Shown piece by piece: positions 52,332 to 62,904 of a DNA stretch of 64,000 bases (the first letter of the stretch is position 1; each line of letters starts with the position of its first letter). The notes beneath the pieces are model-generated. The model was given only the letters and a program-made list of their open reading frames with translations, made no database searches and was not told where the DNA came from. The DNA comes from Helicobacter canadensis MIT 98-5491 (lineage in GTDB: Bacteria > Campylobacterota > Campylobacteria > Campylobacterales > Helicobacteraceae): the NCBI RefSeq assembly GCF_000162575.1, contig NZ_CM000776.2:1269629-1333628 (forward strand). The letters are read 5' to 3'. Made by a program: the position numbers and the translations under genes.

Positions 52332-53759
52332 TTATTGTAATTTTTCTTTTAAAAGCTCATTTACTCTAGCAGGATTTGCTCCCTTGCTATTTTTCATCAC
52401 TTGACCGACAAAAAATCCAAAGAGTTTATCTTTGCCACTTTTGTATTCCGCGACTTTATCGGCATTGGCAGATAGCACAGATTCTATAGCACTAAGAATC
52501 GCACTATCATCATTAACTTGTGCTAATCCCATAGAATCTATAAGGCTATCTACATCACCGCCTTTTTGCTCCACCAAGACATCTAAAATTTCTTTGCCAC
52601 TTTTGCCACTAATCTTGGATTCATCAATGCGACACACCAAAGTCGCAAGCGTGCGTGAATCTACCCCACAAGTTTGCAAAGTATTCTCACCTTTTAGACG
52701 CCCTAAAAGCTCTGTGGTAAGCCAAGTGAGAGAACCTTTGGCACTTGCACCAAACCCAAGCATAGATTCAAAATATTGTGTTAGCTCTAGGCTAGAGGTA
52801 AGCACCCCTGCGTCATAGGGTTTAATGCCAAATTCTCGCACATAGCGCTCTCTTTTTTCATCAGGCATTTCTGGAATCTCTCTCCCCTCTTTCATAAGCA
52901 CTTCATCAATATATACAGGCAATAAATCTGGATCAGGAAAATAGCGATAATCCGCAGCTTCCTCTTTGCCACGCATAGATCGCGTTATGCCTTTTGCAGT
53001 ATCAAAAAGACGCGTTTCTTGCACTACTTCGCTTTGATACTTGCCATCTTCCCACGCTTCAATCTGTCGCTCCACTTCGTATTCGATAGCTTTTTGGATA
53101 AATTTAAATGAATTAAGATTTTTAATTTCTACGCGCGTATAGAGTTTAGAATCTCCTTTTGGGCGGATAGAAACATTGGCATCACAGCGAAAACTTCCTT
53201 CTTGCATATTCGCATCAGAAATATCCAAAAATCGCACGATAGAGTGGAGCTTTTTTAGATATGCAATTGCTTCATCACTGCTACGCATATCTGGCTCACT
53301 CACAATCTCCAAAAGCGGCGTGCAAGCGCGGTTTAGATCGACTTTGGAGCAATCGTGTTCGTGGATATTTTTTCCTGCGTCTTCTTCCATATGTGCGCGT
53401 GTAACGCCGATGATTTTTTTCTCACCATTGACTTCTATTTCGATATTTCCACGCCCTACAATAGGGATTTCAAATTGACTAATTTGATAGGCTTTTGGTA
53501 AATCGGGGTAAAAATAATTTTTGCGTGCAAATACCGAGTTTTGATTAATCTGTGCATTAATAGCGGTGCCAAAAGCAATAGCTTTTTTTACCACTTCTTT
53601 ATTAAGCACTGGCAATGCACCTGGAAGTCCTAAGCAAGTAGGGCAGACATTGGTATTTGGCTCTGCGCCAAAGCTCGTGGCACACGAACAAAAGATTTTA
53701 GTTTTGGTGTTAAGTTGGACATGCACTTCTAGTCCGATGATGGTCTCATAAGCACTCAT
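52332..53759 (-). CDS. gatB: Aspartyl/glutamyl-tRNA amidotransferase subunit B
   Basis: 475-residue kinase-transamidase subunit that converts Glu-tRNA(Gln) and Asp-tRNA(Asn) to Gln/Asn forms. The start [23 protein letters not shown], Zn-type Cys pairs (CSC and CPTCLG), [16 protein letters not shown] and the C-terminal GatB/YqeY tail domain ([18 protein letters not shown]) are present. Essential here since Helicobacter lacks AsnRS/GlnRS of the standard kind (family knowledge). Codons are somewhat G/C-richer than in the flanking genes. Confidence 0.96.
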   Translation of the reverse strand: MSAYETIIGLEVHVQLNTKTKIFCSCATSFGAEPNTNVCPTCLGLPGALPVLNKEVVKKAIAFGTAINAQINQNSVFARKNYFYPDLPKAYQISQFEIPIVGRGNIEIEVNGEKKIIGVTRAHMEEDAGKNIHEHDCSKVDLNRACTPLLEIVSEPDMRSSDEAIAYLKKLHSIVRFLDISDANMQEGSFRCDANVSIRPKGDSKLYTRVEIKNLNSFKFIQKAIEYEVERQIEAWEDGKYQSEVVQETRLFDTAKGITRSMRGKEEAADYRYFPDPDLLPVYIDEVLMKEGREIPEMPDEKRERYVREFGIKPYDAGVLTSSLELTQYFESMLGFGASAKGSLTWLTTELLGRLKGENTLQTCGVDSRTLATLVCRIDESKISGKSGKEILDVLVEQKGGDVDSLIDSMGLAQVNDDSAILSAIESVLSANADKVAEYKSGKDKLFGFFVGQVMKNSKGANPARVNELLKEKLQ

Positions 53760-53885
53760 TAAAATCCTTGATTTTTTAACAAAATTTTATCAATCTTTTG
53801 CTTAAAAAAATGGATATTCTTCATTTCTTAATGCGTTTTCCATAAAACTTACAAAAATGTTAAATATCCAAATATTATTTTTGCA

Positions 53886-55139
53886 TTACAATCTCCCATT
53901 CACTTGTTCTTTTGGTAAAATTCCCTTTAAATCATAAACGATTGTCTTACCTTTATTGCTAAAATCAAGCTTTTTAAATTCATTATGTGCCACTGCTACA
54001 ATAACCGCGGCATAATCTTGCATTCTAAAGTCTTTAACTTCTTTTAGTGTCAATCCATATTCATGCTTCACTTCTGCTAAATCAGCCCAAGGATCAAACA
54101 CTTCAACACAACAATCAAAATCTTTTAATTCCTTAATAATATCTACTACGCGAGAATTACGAATATCAGGACAATTTTCTTTAAAAGTAATCCCTAAAAT
54201 TGCCACCTTACTACCCACAATTTGATGTGCTTGTTTAATCATTAATTTAATCACTTTATTTGCTACTACAACACCCATATTATCATTAATATGTCGCCCC
54301 GCTAGAATCACTTGAGAATGATAACCCAATGATTCTGCTTTATGTGTGAGATAATAAGGATCCACTCCAATACAATGCCCTCCAACAAGCCCTGGACGAA
54401 ATGGCAAGAAATTCCACTTTGTCCCTGCAGCTTCCAATACATCAAGAGTGTCAATTCCCATTTTATCAAAAATCAAAGAAAGTTCATTTACAAAAGCAAT
54501 ATTAATATCCCTTTGGGAATTCTCAATGACTTTAGCGGCTTCAGCTACCTTAATGCTTGAAGCCTTATGAGTGCCTGCTACAATAATACTCGCATAGAGT
54601 GCATTGACTTCTTCAGCAATTTGTGGTGTAGAACCGCTTGTAACTTTTTTAATATTAGGCAATCGATGCTCCTTATCTCCTGGATTAATTCGCTCTGGAG
54701 AATATCCACAAAAGAAATCTACATTAAATTTTAATCCACTCTCACGCTCCAAAATTGGCACACAATCTTCTTCGGTGCAACCTGGATAAACCGTGCTTTC
54801 ATAAATCACAATATCGCCTTTTTTTAGCACTTTACCCACACTACTAGAAGCTTTAAGAAGTGGCGTTAAATCGGGCTTATTGTAATGATCAATGGGAGTA
54901 GGAACAGTAACAATATAAATTTGTGCTTCCCTTAAATCTTCTAAATTAGTTGTATAACTCAAACCCTTAGCACTTTGCAACTCTTCTTTTCCTACTTCTA
55001 AAGTCCTATCATAGCCCTCTTTTAATTCATCAATGCGTTTTTGATAAATATCAAATCCAATCACTTTATATTTCTTTCCAAACTCTACAGCTAGGGGCAA
55101 TCCAACATAACCAAGTCCAATCACAGCTAAGGTTTTCAT
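53886..55139 (-). CDS. UDP-N-acetylhexosamine 6-dehydrogenase (WbpO/TviB-like)
   Basis: 417-residue NAD enzyme that oxidises C6 of a UDP-sugar to a uronic acid. GxGxxG is in [15 protein letters not shown] (6-20); TPTP-like [19 protein letters not shown], and the catalytic Cys near 255 in [16 protein letters not shown]; the [12 protein letters not shown] loop is that of the UDP-GalNAc/GlcNAc dehydrogenases TviB/WbpO rather than UDP-glucose enzymes. It is divergent to the pgl genes (159-bp shared gap), which suggests a hexosaminuronic acid in the glycan. Confidence 0.85.
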   Translation of the reverse strand: MKTLAVIGLGYVGLPLAVEFGKKYKVIGFDIYQKRIDELKEGYDRTLEVGKEELQSAKGLSYTTNLEDLREAQIYIVTVPTPIDHYNKPDLTPLLKASSSVGKVLKKGDIVIYESTVYPGCTEEDCVPILERESGLKFNVDFFCGYSPERINPGDKEHRLPNIKKVTSGSTPQIAEEVNALYASIIVAGTHKASSIKVAEAAKVIENSQRDINIAFVNELSLIFDKMGIDTLDVLEAAGTKWNFLPFRPGLVGGHCIGVDPYYLTHKAESLGYHSQVILAGRHINDNMGVVVANKVIKLMIKQAHQIVGSKVAILGITFKENCPDIRNSRVVDIIKELKDFDCCVEVFDPWADLAEVKHEYGLTLKEVKDFRMQDYAAVIVAVAHNEFKKLDFSNKGKTIVYDLKGILPKEQVNGRL

Positions 55140-55298
55140 TATTTATTCCTTTTTTAAAATTTATAGAATTTTACTTTATTTTAAGTTAAATAAACCCTAT
55201 AAAGATACAAACTTCTTAAAGAAATCTGCTAAAATTAAAAAATTTCACACTAAGTTTGTTTTATAATTATAAAAATCTTTTAAATAAAAAAGGTAAAT

Positions 55299-57005
55299 AT
55301 GTTTGCTAAACTTAACTTGATTCTCTCCCAACAAGATAGAATCTATATTTATTTTTTGCTTTTTATTTCTCTTATTGTTTCATTAATTGAATTAATAGGA
55401 ATCTCTGCTATTGCTCCTTTTATTTCTATAGCAAGCGATTTATCATTAATAGAAAATAAACCTTATTATGCTTATTTTTATCATCTTTTTAAGTTTGATT
55501 CCACTTATCATTTTGTTATTTTTTTTGGAATTGCACTTTTGTTATTTTATTGCTTTAGAAGTATTACCAACCTTATCTATCAACATCTCTTAGCGCGTTT
55601 TACCTTTGGGCGATATCATCTTATTGTAGGGCGTTTATTTGTGAATTATTTAGGTATGAATTACCAAGATTTTTTAACTAAAAATACAAGTTATCTCACC
55701 AAAACAATCACAACTGAAGCTCATAATTTCACTATTTTACTTGCGGCAATTTTATTTATGACTTCAGAAATATTTGTAGTGCTTTTGATTTATGGAACGC
55801 TTTTGTTTGTTAATTTTAAAATCACGCTAGGGCTTACCATTATGCTTGGATTCTTTGGGCTTTTAATGAGTAAATTTGTCTCACAAAAAATCAAAAAACA
55901 AGGCAAACAAAAAGAATTCTACCAAAAAAGCTTCTTTGAAAGTCTTGCAAGTAGTTTTGGAAACTATAAAATCATCAAACTTCAAAGCAACAACCAAACC
56001 ATTTTGGACAATTTTACTCAAAGCTCTTGGGGTTATTCATTGGCTAATATCAAAAATCAAACTTTTTTTCATATTCCTCGCCTTTTACTGGAAGCCATTG
56101 GATTTTGTATGATGATTGCTGTTGTCTTGTATCTCTTTATCACCGATGGCAAAAATATGTCGGCTTATCTCCCTTTATTATCAATGTATGTCCTTGCTCT
56201 CTATCGGCTTTTACCTTCTATTAATCGGATTTTAGATTCATACAATAAAATCCTTTTTAACTACCGCTCTTTAGAAATCATCTATCAAGATATTCAAATG
56301 CAAACCAAAAAACTAGGTGATGAAAAAATTGAATTCTGCGAAAAAATTGAACTTAAAAATATTTGTTTTGGCTATACACAAGATAAAAAGGTGTTAGAAA
56401 ATGTAAATCTAACTCTCAAAAAAGGCTCCAAAACTGCCTTTATTGGAGAATCAGGTAGTGGAAAAAGCACATTAGTGGATCTCATTATCAGCCTTTTAGA
56501 ACCAAATAGTGGAGAAATTTACATTGATCAAACCAAGCTTTGCGATAAAAATCTTAAAAGTTGGAGAAGCAAAATAGGATATATTCCACAAAATGTCTAT
56601 CTCTTTGATGGTAATGTCGCAGATAATGTCGCCTTTGGCAGGGAATTTAATGAAGAAAAAATGATAAATTGCTTAAAATTAGCCAATATTTACGATTTTC
56701 TAACAACCAAAGAGGGTATCCACACTCAAGTAGGAGATAGCGGAATCGCACTTAGTGGCGGACAAAAACAAAGAATTGCTATTGCAAGAGCATTGTATGG
56801 AGATCCTGAGATTCTTGTCTTAGATGAAGCGACAAGCGCTTTAGATAATCAAACCGAACAAAAAATTATGGAAGAAATCTATCAAATCTCCCAAAACAAA
56901 ACTTTACTCATCATAGCACACCGCCTAAGCACTATTCAAAAATGCGATTCCATTTATCAAATTAAAAAAGGGATTCCAAAAAAGATTTCTTATGACGATT
57001 TATAA
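55299..57005 (+). CDS. pglK: Lipid-linked oligosaccharide flippase (PglK-like ABC transporter)
   Basis: 568-residue half-transporter. Six helices in the first 320 residues with the PglK-like start (LILSQQDRIYIYFLLFISLIVSLIELIGISAIAPFIS), then an ATPase domain: Walker A GESGSGKST (about 383-391), signature LSGGQKQR near 484, Walker B ILVLDEATSALD. In Campylobacter PglK flips the undecaprenyl-linked heptasaccharide for N-glycosylation; the adjacent PglI- and PglJ-like genes support the same role here. pglB is not in the window. Confidence 0.88.
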   Translation: MFAKLNLILSQQDRIYIYFLLFISLIVSLIELIGISAIAPFISIASDLSLIENKPYYAYFYHLFKFDSTYHFVIFFGIALLLFYCFRSITNLIYQHLLARFTFGRYHLIVGRLFVNYLGMNYQDFLTKNTSYLTKTITTEAHNFTILLAAILFMTSEIFVVLLIYGTLLFVNFKITLGLTIMLGFFGLLMSKFVSQKIKKQGKQKEFYQKSFFESLASSFGNYKIIKLQSNNQTILDNFTQSSWGYSLANIKNQTFFHIPRLLLEAIGFCMMIAVVLYLFITDGKNMSAYLPLLSMYVLALYRLLPSINRILDSYNKILFNYRSLEIIYQDIQMQTKKLGDEKIEFCEKIELKNICFGYTQDKKVLENVNLTLKKGSKTAFIGESGSGKSTLVDLIISLLEPNSGEIYIDQTKLCDKNLKSWRSKIGYIPQNVYLFDGNVADNVAFGREFNEEKMINCLKLANIYDFLTTKEGIHTQVGDSGIALSGGQKQRIAIARALYGDPEILVLDEATSALDNQTEQKIMEEIYQISQNKTLLIIAHRLSTIQKCDSIYQIKKGIPKKISYDDL

Positions 57006-57032
57006 AATACGATTTCAAAAACAAGGACGCAA

Positions 57033-57962
57033 ATGATTTCTAAAGATATAGCTCTTCCCAAGGTGAGCGTCATTCTTACGACTTTTAACCGCGAATACTT
57101 TTTTACAGAAGCCATTGAGAGTATCCTTGAACAAGATTATCCAAATTTAGAAATCATTATTAGCGATGATGGATCAAGCGATAATACCTTTGCCTTTGCC
57201 TGTGAATACGCCCAAGATCATCCTAATATTAAAGTTGTCCAAAATGCTCACTCTAAAGGTTCTGCTGGGAATCGCAATAATGGCTTAGATTATGCAAGCG
57301 GGGATTTGGTATTGCTTTTAGATGATGATGATTTACTTTTTAAAGAAGCTATTTCTCAAATGGTAGAAGTTTATTTGCAATTCAACAAACATTATGGAAT
57401 CATTCTTGCAAACTGCACAAGAAGCGATGATGGATTTCTCTCTGGCAAAGGTATCAATGAAACACGAGAAGTGTCTTTTAAAGAAGTTTTATGCGGTAAG
57501 CTAGAAGGAGAATTTATCACACTTTTTGAAAGAAAATTGCTTGGAACAAGGCGTTTTAATGAAAATCTAAAGCGTGGAAATGTCGGACTTTTATGGCTTA
57601 GAATGCACAAGCAAAGCCCCTGTTTTTATCTCCATCGCCCTTTGAAATTTTATCGAATACACGCCGAATCCCTTACCCATAATATGAAATACCAACCCCT
57701 TGAAATGGTTAAAAATTACGAACAAGACATTTTATTATTCTATAAAGAACGCAAAGAATTCTGCCCCAAATACCTAGCTGAACTCTGTGCAATGGCAGCA
57801 TTACTCTACAAGCAAGGCGGAGATAATAAACACGCTTTTAAAAAGATTTTACAAAGTTTTCTTATTTATCCCAACCTAAAAGCCATCAAAGCACTTACTT
57901 ATTTATGTTTGCCTAAATCGTTTATTCCACGATTTAATGTGCGTCAAAGAATCGAAAAATGA
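57033..57962 (+). CDS. Family 2 glycosyltransferase, PglI-like
   Basis: 309 residues. GT-A domain: VSVILTTFNREYFFTEAIESILEQDYPNLEIIISDDGSSDNT (10-51) and LLLDDDDLL near 94-102, the metal-binding acidic run. Length and the LAKN/FNE-x-x-x-RGN middle section resemble C. jejuni PglI, which adds the branching glucose. It overlaps the next transferase by 4 bp. The sugar it adds here is unknown. Confidence 0.78.
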   Translation: MISKDIALPKVSVILTTFNREYFFTEAIESILEQDYPNLEIIISDDGSSDNTFAFACEYAQDHPNIKVVQNAHSKGSAGNRNNGLDYASGDLVLLLDDDDLLFKEAISQMVEVYLQFNKHYGIILANCTRSDDGFLSGKGINETREVSFKEVLCGKLEGEFITLFERKLLGTRRFNENLKRGNVGLLWLRMHKQSPCFYLHRPLKFYRIHAESLTHNMKYQPLEMVKNYEQDILLFYKERKEFCPKYLAELCAMAALLYKQGGDNKHAFKKILQSFLIYPNLKAIKALTYLCLPKSFIPRFNVRQRIEK

Positions 57963-59077
57963 AAAAAACAAAGATTCTACTTGTTATCCGCTCTCTTTTT
58001 ATTGGCGGAGCTGAGAGACAATGGGTATTACTAGCACGCGGATTAGCTCAAAAACAAGAAGTGGATTTGTTACTTTGCACTCTTTATAGCGGGGGTGAAT
58101 TAGTTGATGAAATCAAAGGAATCCCACATTTTTGTCTTCACAAAAAAGGCAAAGGAGATTTTTTATTTTTATGGCGTTATCGCAAACTTTTAAAAGAATT
58201 TCAACCCGCTTGTATTTATGCTTTTATGCCCGATTCCAACCTTTTTAGCCTTTTAGCTAGTAGCTTTTTAAAAATTCCTGTTATTTGGGGATTCCGCTCT
58301 AGCGGAATTGATATAACAAGGCTTTCACTATTTTCTAAAATTTATTTTTATTTACAAAAGTTCTTAAGTTCTAAAGCAACGGCTATTATTTGCAACTCTA
58401 GCGATGCCATTAGTTTTTATAAAAATATTGGGTATCATATGGAAAAAGCCAAGATTATTTACAATGGCATTGATACAACCAAATTTTTTCCCAAGCCATC
58501 TAACACCCTTAAAAGCTCCCTACAAATCCCTGAAGATGCCTTTATTTTTGGGATAGCTGCACGAATGGATAAAGTTAAAGATTATCCATTACTAGCAAAA
58601 GGTGCTAGAGAAATTTTAGCCAAGAATCAGAAAGTTTTTTTTATTGCTATTGGAAAAATCAATGTGGAGATTCTAAAAGAGTGCGAGACAATCTTAGGAG
58701 AATTTAAAAAACAATTTTTATTTTTAGGCATCCAAAAAGACACGCAAATATTTTATTCTCTCTTTGATTGTATTCTCTCAACATCTTATACCGAGAGTTT
58801 TTCAAACTCTATTGCCGAAGCAATGGCGTGTGAATGTATTCCACTTGTTAGCGATGTTGGGGAAAGTAAAATTATTGCTAATTTTGGACAAAATTATCCC
58901 TACTATTTCCCCAAAAAAGATTTAGAATCTTTTTGCAAAGGGCTTAATTCTATCCTAACACTTCAAAAAGATTCTCTACAAAAACTAAAAAAACAAGCTA
59001 GAGAACATATTTTACAAAATTTCTCTGCCCAAAAAATGGTCGAATCCACTCTCAAAGAATTAAAACAATGTCTCTAG
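57959..59077 (+). CDS. Family 4 glycosyltransferase
   Basis: 372 residues, GT-B fold. N-terminal LLVIRSLFIGGAERQWVLLARGLA (6-29), inter-domain YNGIDTTKFFP (about 166-176), GIAARMDKVKDYPLLAKGA and the nucleotide-sugar-binding E-x7-E segment TESFSNSIAEAMACECIPLVSDVGES. Retaining transferase acting on the lipid-linked glycan by context. It overlaps PglI-like and PglJ-like genes at each end (4 and 10 bp). Does not closely match PglA or PglH by eye. Confidence 0.8.
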   Translation: MKKTKILLVIRSLFIGGAERQWVLLARGLAQKQEVDLLLCTLYSGGELVDEIKGIPHFCLHKKGKGDFLFLWRYRKLLKEFQPACIYAFMPDSNLFSLLASSFLKIPVIWGFRSSGIDITRLSLFSKIYFYLQKFLSSKATAIICNSSDAISFYKNIGYHMEKAKIIYNGIDTTKFFPKPSNTLKSSLQIPEDAFIFGIAARMDKVKDYPLLAKGAREILAKNQKVFFIAIGKINVEILKECETILGEFKKQFLFLGIQKDTQIFYSLFDCILSTSYTESFSNSIAEAMACECIPLVSDVGESKIIANFGQNYPYYFPKKDLESFCKGLNSILTLQKDSLQKLKKQAREHILQNFSAQKMVESTLKELKQCL

Positions 59078-60210
59078 TTATCCTTATTTACTCACTTGGT
59101 CCAGGTGGTGCAGAGAGAATCACTTCCCTACTTTTAGAAGCCCTAAGTAAAGAATACCCAATCACGCTTGTCTTACTAGAAGATATTTGTCATTACAATA
59201 TCCCTAGCAATGTAACCAAAGTCATTTTAGGTAAAAATTCCACTCACGAAAGTGGACTTAAAAAACTCATTAAAATCCCTATTTTAGCCTATAAATACTC
59301 TAAGATTATTCGTAATTGCACGCATTCTTTTTCACTTATGACACGCCCAAACTATATCAACATTCTTGCTTCTTTTTTCACCAAAAAACCAAAAATCTTC
59401 ATTTCAGAACGCAGCTATCCTAGCAAACAATATGGTTATGGAAACTTGCAATCCAAAATCAATCGCTTTCTTATCCAAACTCTCTATAAAAGGGCAGATA
59501 AAATTTCGGCTAACTCCCCACAAAACTTGCAAGATCTAATCTCAAATTTCCAGATTCCAAAATCTAAAACAACCCTACTCCCAAACTGCTTTGATCTTGA
59601 AAAAATCCAGAATCTAAGCCAAGAAAACACGCCACTCAAAGAAAAAATTCTAGCCAAAAAACTAGAGGGTAAAAAAATCTTTGTTAGTATTGGCAGACTT
59701 GATGAGGGCAAGAATCACACCTTATTAATTAACGCACTAGCTGCACTCAAAGATAAAAATATCTTTTTATTTATTCTTGGAGAAGGTGTGCTAAGAGAAT
59801 CTTTGCAAACACAAATTAATGCACTTAATCTTGCAAATCACATTGCACTCTTAGGAGCAACTACCAATCCCTATGCGCCACTTAGCTGTGCAGACTTCTT
59901 TCTTTTTGCCTCCAATCACGAGGGATTCCCCAATGTTTTAGTTGAATCATTAGCCTTAGGGATTCCTGTTATCACGACTGATTGTGCGCCCCAAATGATT
60001 TTACAAAGCACCCAAAAAATGCAAAATTTTAAACTCGGCAAATGCGGTATCACCACGCCTCTTAATAATAAAGAAATAATGATAGAAGCTATTAATTGGG
60101 CTTTAGAAAATCCTGCTTTTTTCAAAAAAGAAAATCTTTTATCTCAAGCCAAAACCTTTAGCATCACCCATCAATTACCACTCTATAAAAAATGGCTAGA
60201 ATTAAAATAA
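59068..60210 (+). CDS. pglJ: Family 4 glycosyltransferase, PglJ-like
   Basis: 380 residues. IYSLGPGGAERITSLLLEALSKEYPITLVLLEDICHYNIPS at the N-terminus, RPNYINILASFF, and FVSIGRLDEGKNHTLLINAL, ILGEGVLRESLQ, ASNHEGFPNVLVESLALGIPVITTDC follow the layout of C. jejuni PglJ, which adds the first distal GalNAc to the lipid-linked disaccharide. The similarity is from memory of that sequence. Last gene of the pgl run. Confidence 0.8.
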   Translation: MSLVILIYSLGPGGAERITSLLLEALSKEYPITLVLLEDICHYNIPSNVTKVILGKNSTHESGLKKLIKIPILAYKYSKIIRNCTHSFSLMTRPNYINILASFFTKKPKIFISERSYPSKQYGYGNLQSKINRFLIQTLYKRADKISANSPQNLQDLISNFQIPKSKTTLLPNCFDLEKIQNLSQENTPLKEKILAKKLEGKKIFVSIGRLDEGKNHTLLINALAALKDKNIFLFILGEGVLRESLQTQINALNLANHIALLGATTNPYAPLSCADFFLFASNHEGFPNVLVESLALGIPVITTDCAPQMILQSTQKMQNFKLGKCGITTPLNNKEIMIEAINWALENPAFFKKENLLSQAKTFSITHQLPLYKKWLELK

Positions 60211-60301
60211 AAGAAACAATTAAAATTATAAATGTTTAAAAAATACTCTAAAATGTGCTAAAATATCAACAATTTTTAAAGTCAAAAACAAGGGATAAGT
60301 T

Positions 60302-60670
60302 TTGAATTTTACGATGCTTTATAGCAAGATTCATCGTGCTAGAGTGAGCGATGCCAATCTTAATTATGTCGGCTCCATTACGATTGATATTCAGCTTATG
60401 AAAGCTGCGGGGCTTTTAGAGGGTCAAAAGGTTGATATTGTTAATATCAATAATGGCGAGAGATTTTCTACCTATGTTATTGAGGGCAAAAATGGTGATA
60501 TTTGTCTCAATGGCGCCGCTGCTAGAAAAGTGCAAATTGGAGATAAAATTATCATTATGGCTTATGCTCAATTCTCAAAAGAAGAACTAGAAAACTACGA
60601 ACCTAAAGTTGTTTTGGTAGATGAAAGCAATCAAATCATTCAAATTAAAAAGGAATTAAAAAATGTTTAA
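60302..60670 (+). CDS. panD: Aspartate 1-decarboxylase precursor
   Basis: Pyruvoyl enzyme making beta-alanine for pantothenate/CoA. 122 residues from a TTG start ([29 protein letters not shown]); with that start the self-cleavage site Gly-Ser falls at 24-25, as in E. coli PanD, so the TTG is favoured over the ATG four codons later. [21 protein letters not shown] is the conserved second half. It has an AAGGGA site nearby and overlaps ebfC by 8 bp. Confidence 0.95.
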   Translation: MNFTMLYSKIHRARVSDANLNYVGSITIDIQLMKAAGLLEGQKVDIVNINNGERFSTYVIEGKNGDICLNGAAARKVQIGDKIIIMAYAQFSKEELENYEPKVVLVDESNQIIQIKKELKNV

Positions 60671-60971
60671 TCCAGAAGACTTAGCAAAAACCCTAGAGAA
60701 TTTACAAGAAAATTTCAAAAATGCACAAGAAGAAAACAAAAATCTCACCTTTAGTGCCAAAAGTGGAGGAGGATTAGTGAGTGTAAGTGCTAATGGCGAG
60801 GGAGAAATCATAGATATTAGCATTGATGATTCCTTGCTAGAAGACAAAGAATCGCTTCAAATTTTATTAATGAGTGCAATTAATGATGTTTTTAAAAGTG
60901 TGGAGGGAAATAAGAAAAAAATGGCAATGGGAATGCTTGGAAATCTTGGAAACTTTCCTTTTAAAGGTTAA
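60663..60971 (+). CDS. ebfC: YbaB/EbfC-family nucleoid-associated protein
   Basis: 102 residues: helical start ([22 protein letters not shown]), then the strand block [28 protein letters not shown], and a terminal helix [21 protein letters not shown]. Dimeric DNA-binding protein. In many genomes it lies next to dnaX-recR; here it is coupled with panD and a PDZ protein. Confidence 0.92.
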   Translation: MFNPEDLAKTLENLQENFKNAQEENKNLTFSAKSGGGLVSVSANGEGEIIDISIDDSLLEDKESLQILLMSAINDVFKSVEGNKKKMAMGMLGNLGNFPFKG

Positions 60972-60973
60972 AA

Positions 60974-62056
60974 ATGAAAAAAATCTTGCTTTTAATTTGT
61001 AGCCTTATCCTAAGTGTTAAACTTGTCGCTTATGATTTTAGTGCTTGTCAAGCCAAAGCTACACTTTCTATGGAAAAAATAGGTCAAAGCTATGGAATCG
61101 CAATAAAACCCTTACAAAAAGATGCTAAACTCCCTACAAAAAGCATATTGTTTTTTTATTCTCCAAATGCCGCCCCAAAAGGCTACAAAATCCTTAAGCA
61201 CGATCCTTTTTTAGGTTTTTATCTCCTAGAATCAAAAACCAATTTAAGTCCTATTTCCCTAAAAGAAATCAACAATGAAATGCTAGAAGATGAAACTGCT
61301 AGCATCACTCCTGCTAATAATGTTAGTGGGAAGATTTCAACAAGAATGCAAAGTCCTATTGATTTTGCCACTTTAAATGTCCCAACCTTTCAAAATAGTC
61401 TTATTAATACCATTTGCGAACAAAGCTATGGGATTGGAATTGGTAAAAATCAATTTTTAGAAAAAAAGTATCTTGATCGCTTTATCAATAATCCCATTTA
61501 TTATGGTGATATTGGCATTAGAGTGTTTCAAAACCCACAAGATAGAGTTGAAGTTAATCTCATTGATCCATTTTTTAATAACAATCCTTTTGAATACGGC
61601 GATATTATTATGATGATTAATGGAGAAGCCATCCCAAATGTCAGCCAATTTAACCGCGTAGTCTTGGATTTAAAAGAAGGCTCTACCATTCCTGTTAGAA
61701 TAGAACGCAATGGTATAGTGCAAAATCTCTCTGTAAAAGTAGATAAACGACGCGGCGGTATGCTTTTGAAAGAAGATTTTTTTGAAAGAGTAGGTATAGA
61801 AATTTCCAATGATTTCACAATTACACAAGTGCTACCTAGTGCCAAAAATGGATTTGAAAAACTAGAAGTTGGTGATAAGGTTTTAAGAATCAATCAAAAA
61901 GATGTCCCACAAAATTATGATTCTATCATTCGCTTTTTAGGTGATTATGTCAATGATAGGCAAAAATGGCTCATCTCTCGCGATGATTTTCAATTTTTTA
62001 TAGAAGTCAATACACAAAAGGCAAAGAATGACAGAGAAACTTCATTCCCTTTTTAG
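60974..62056 (+). CDS. Periplasmic protein with two PDZ-like domains
   Basis: 360 residues. Signal peptide (MKKILLLICSLILSVKLVAYDF), a Campylobacterota-specific N-terminal part with three Cys (25 region, 150 region), then PDZ-like modules at about 180-260 (NNPFEYGDIIMMINGEAIPNVSQF...VLDLKEGSTIPVRIERNG) and 265-350 (GIEISNDFTITQVLPSAKNGFEKLEVGDKVLRINQKDV). No protease domain. Probably binds envelope protein tails. It overlaps ispA by 29 bp. Confidence 0.75.
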   Translation: MKKILLLICSLILSVKLVAYDFSACQAKATLSMEKIGQSYGIAIKPLQKDAKLPTKSILFFYSPNAAPKGYKILKHDPFLGFYLLESKTNLSPISLKEINNEMLEDETASITPANNVSGKISTRMQSPIDFATLNVPTFQNSLINTICEQSYGIGIGKNQFLEKKYLDRFINNPIYYGDIGIRVFQNPQDRVEVNLIDPFFNNNPFEYGDIIMMINGEAIPNVSQFNRVVLDLKEGSTIPVRIERNGIVQNLSVKVDKRRGGMLLKEDFFERVGIEISNDFTITQVLPSAKNGFEKLEVGDKVLRINQKDVPQNYDSIIRFLGDYVNDRQKWLISRDDFQFFIEVNTQKAKNDRETSFPF

Positions 62057-62894
62057 CGAATTTGAATCTTATCTCATCTCACAATCCCCAAAAGTTCCCA
62101 GCTTTCATCCCTATTATGAAAAAGCACTTTGGGAAATGGTGCTAAGTGGCGGGAAGCGATTCCGCCCTAAATTGCTTTTAAGTGTTGTTTATGCCAATAA
62201 AGCAAAATTTGCTTCCAAAGCCTTTGCACCTGCATTGGCTCTAGAAATCTTGCACACTTACTCGCTTATTCATGATGATTTACCCGCAATGGATAATGCT
62301 CTTTTAAGAAGAGGTGTGCCAACCTTGCACCATAAATACGATGAATGCGGTGCAATTTTAGTTGGCGATGGACTAAATACTCATAGCTTTTATTGTATTG
62401 CCAAATCCAAACTCAAGCCAAAAATCAAAAATAAACTCATAGAGATTCTAAGCTATAATGGCGGAATCCATGGTATGGTTTTAGGACAGGCTTTGGATTG
62501 CTATTTTGAAAAACAAACTCTGCCTTTAGAAAAATTACGCACCATTCATTTAAACAAAACTGCAAAACTTATTGCGGCTGCATTGCAAATGGGAGGAATC
62601 ATTGCCAAATGCGACAAAAAATTCTGTCAGAAACTTTATAAAATTGGCTTGGATTTGGGATTATTTTTTCAAATCCGCGATGACATTATCGATGCAACAC
62701 AAAGCTCGCAAGAAGCAGGAAAAACAACACAAAATGATTCAGAAAAAAATAGTTATGTCAATCTTTTGGGATTAGAAACTGCTAAAATAGAAGCTAAAAA
62801 ACTCCAAGAATCTTTACAAACGCAGCTCCAATCTCTAAATCCTAAAACCAATCAAACTTTAACAATTCTTTTAGAGGAATATTTTACATTTTAA
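62028..62894 (+). CDS. ispA: Polyprenyl (farnesyl) diphosphate synthase
   Basis: 288 residues, trans-isoprenyl diphosphate synthase. SGGKRFRPKLLL (40-51), first Asp-rich motif HDDLPAMDN (82-90) with the two-residue insertion typical of bacterial FPP synthases, GVLGQ-like GMVLGQALD, and second motif FFQIRDDIID (about 213-222). Makes farnesyl (C15) diphosphate for quinone and undecaprenyl carriers. Starts inside the PDZ gene. Confidence 0.92.
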   Translation: MTEKLHSLFSEFESYLISQSPKVPSFHPYYEKALWEMVLSGGKRFRPKLLLSVVYANKAKFASKAFAPALALEILHTYSLIHDDLPAMDNALLRRGVPTLHHKYDECGAILVGDGLNTHSFYCIAKSKLKPKIKNKLIEILSYNGGIHGMVLGQALDCYFEKQTLPLEKLRTIHLNKTAKLIAAALQMGGIIAKCDKKFCQKLYKIGLDLGLFFQIRDDIIDATQSSQEAGKTTQNDSEKNSYVNLLGLETAKIEAKKLQESLQTQLQSLNPKTNQTLTILLEEYFTF

Positions 62895-62904
62895 TGAGGT
62901 ATCT

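Noticed and set aside
53176-53478. Long open frames opposite gatB and opposite several other genes (for example 630-878, 30792-31166, 52432-52818)
   Set aside because: They lie wholly within well-supported genes on the other strand, have biased composition and no ribosome site or family match.
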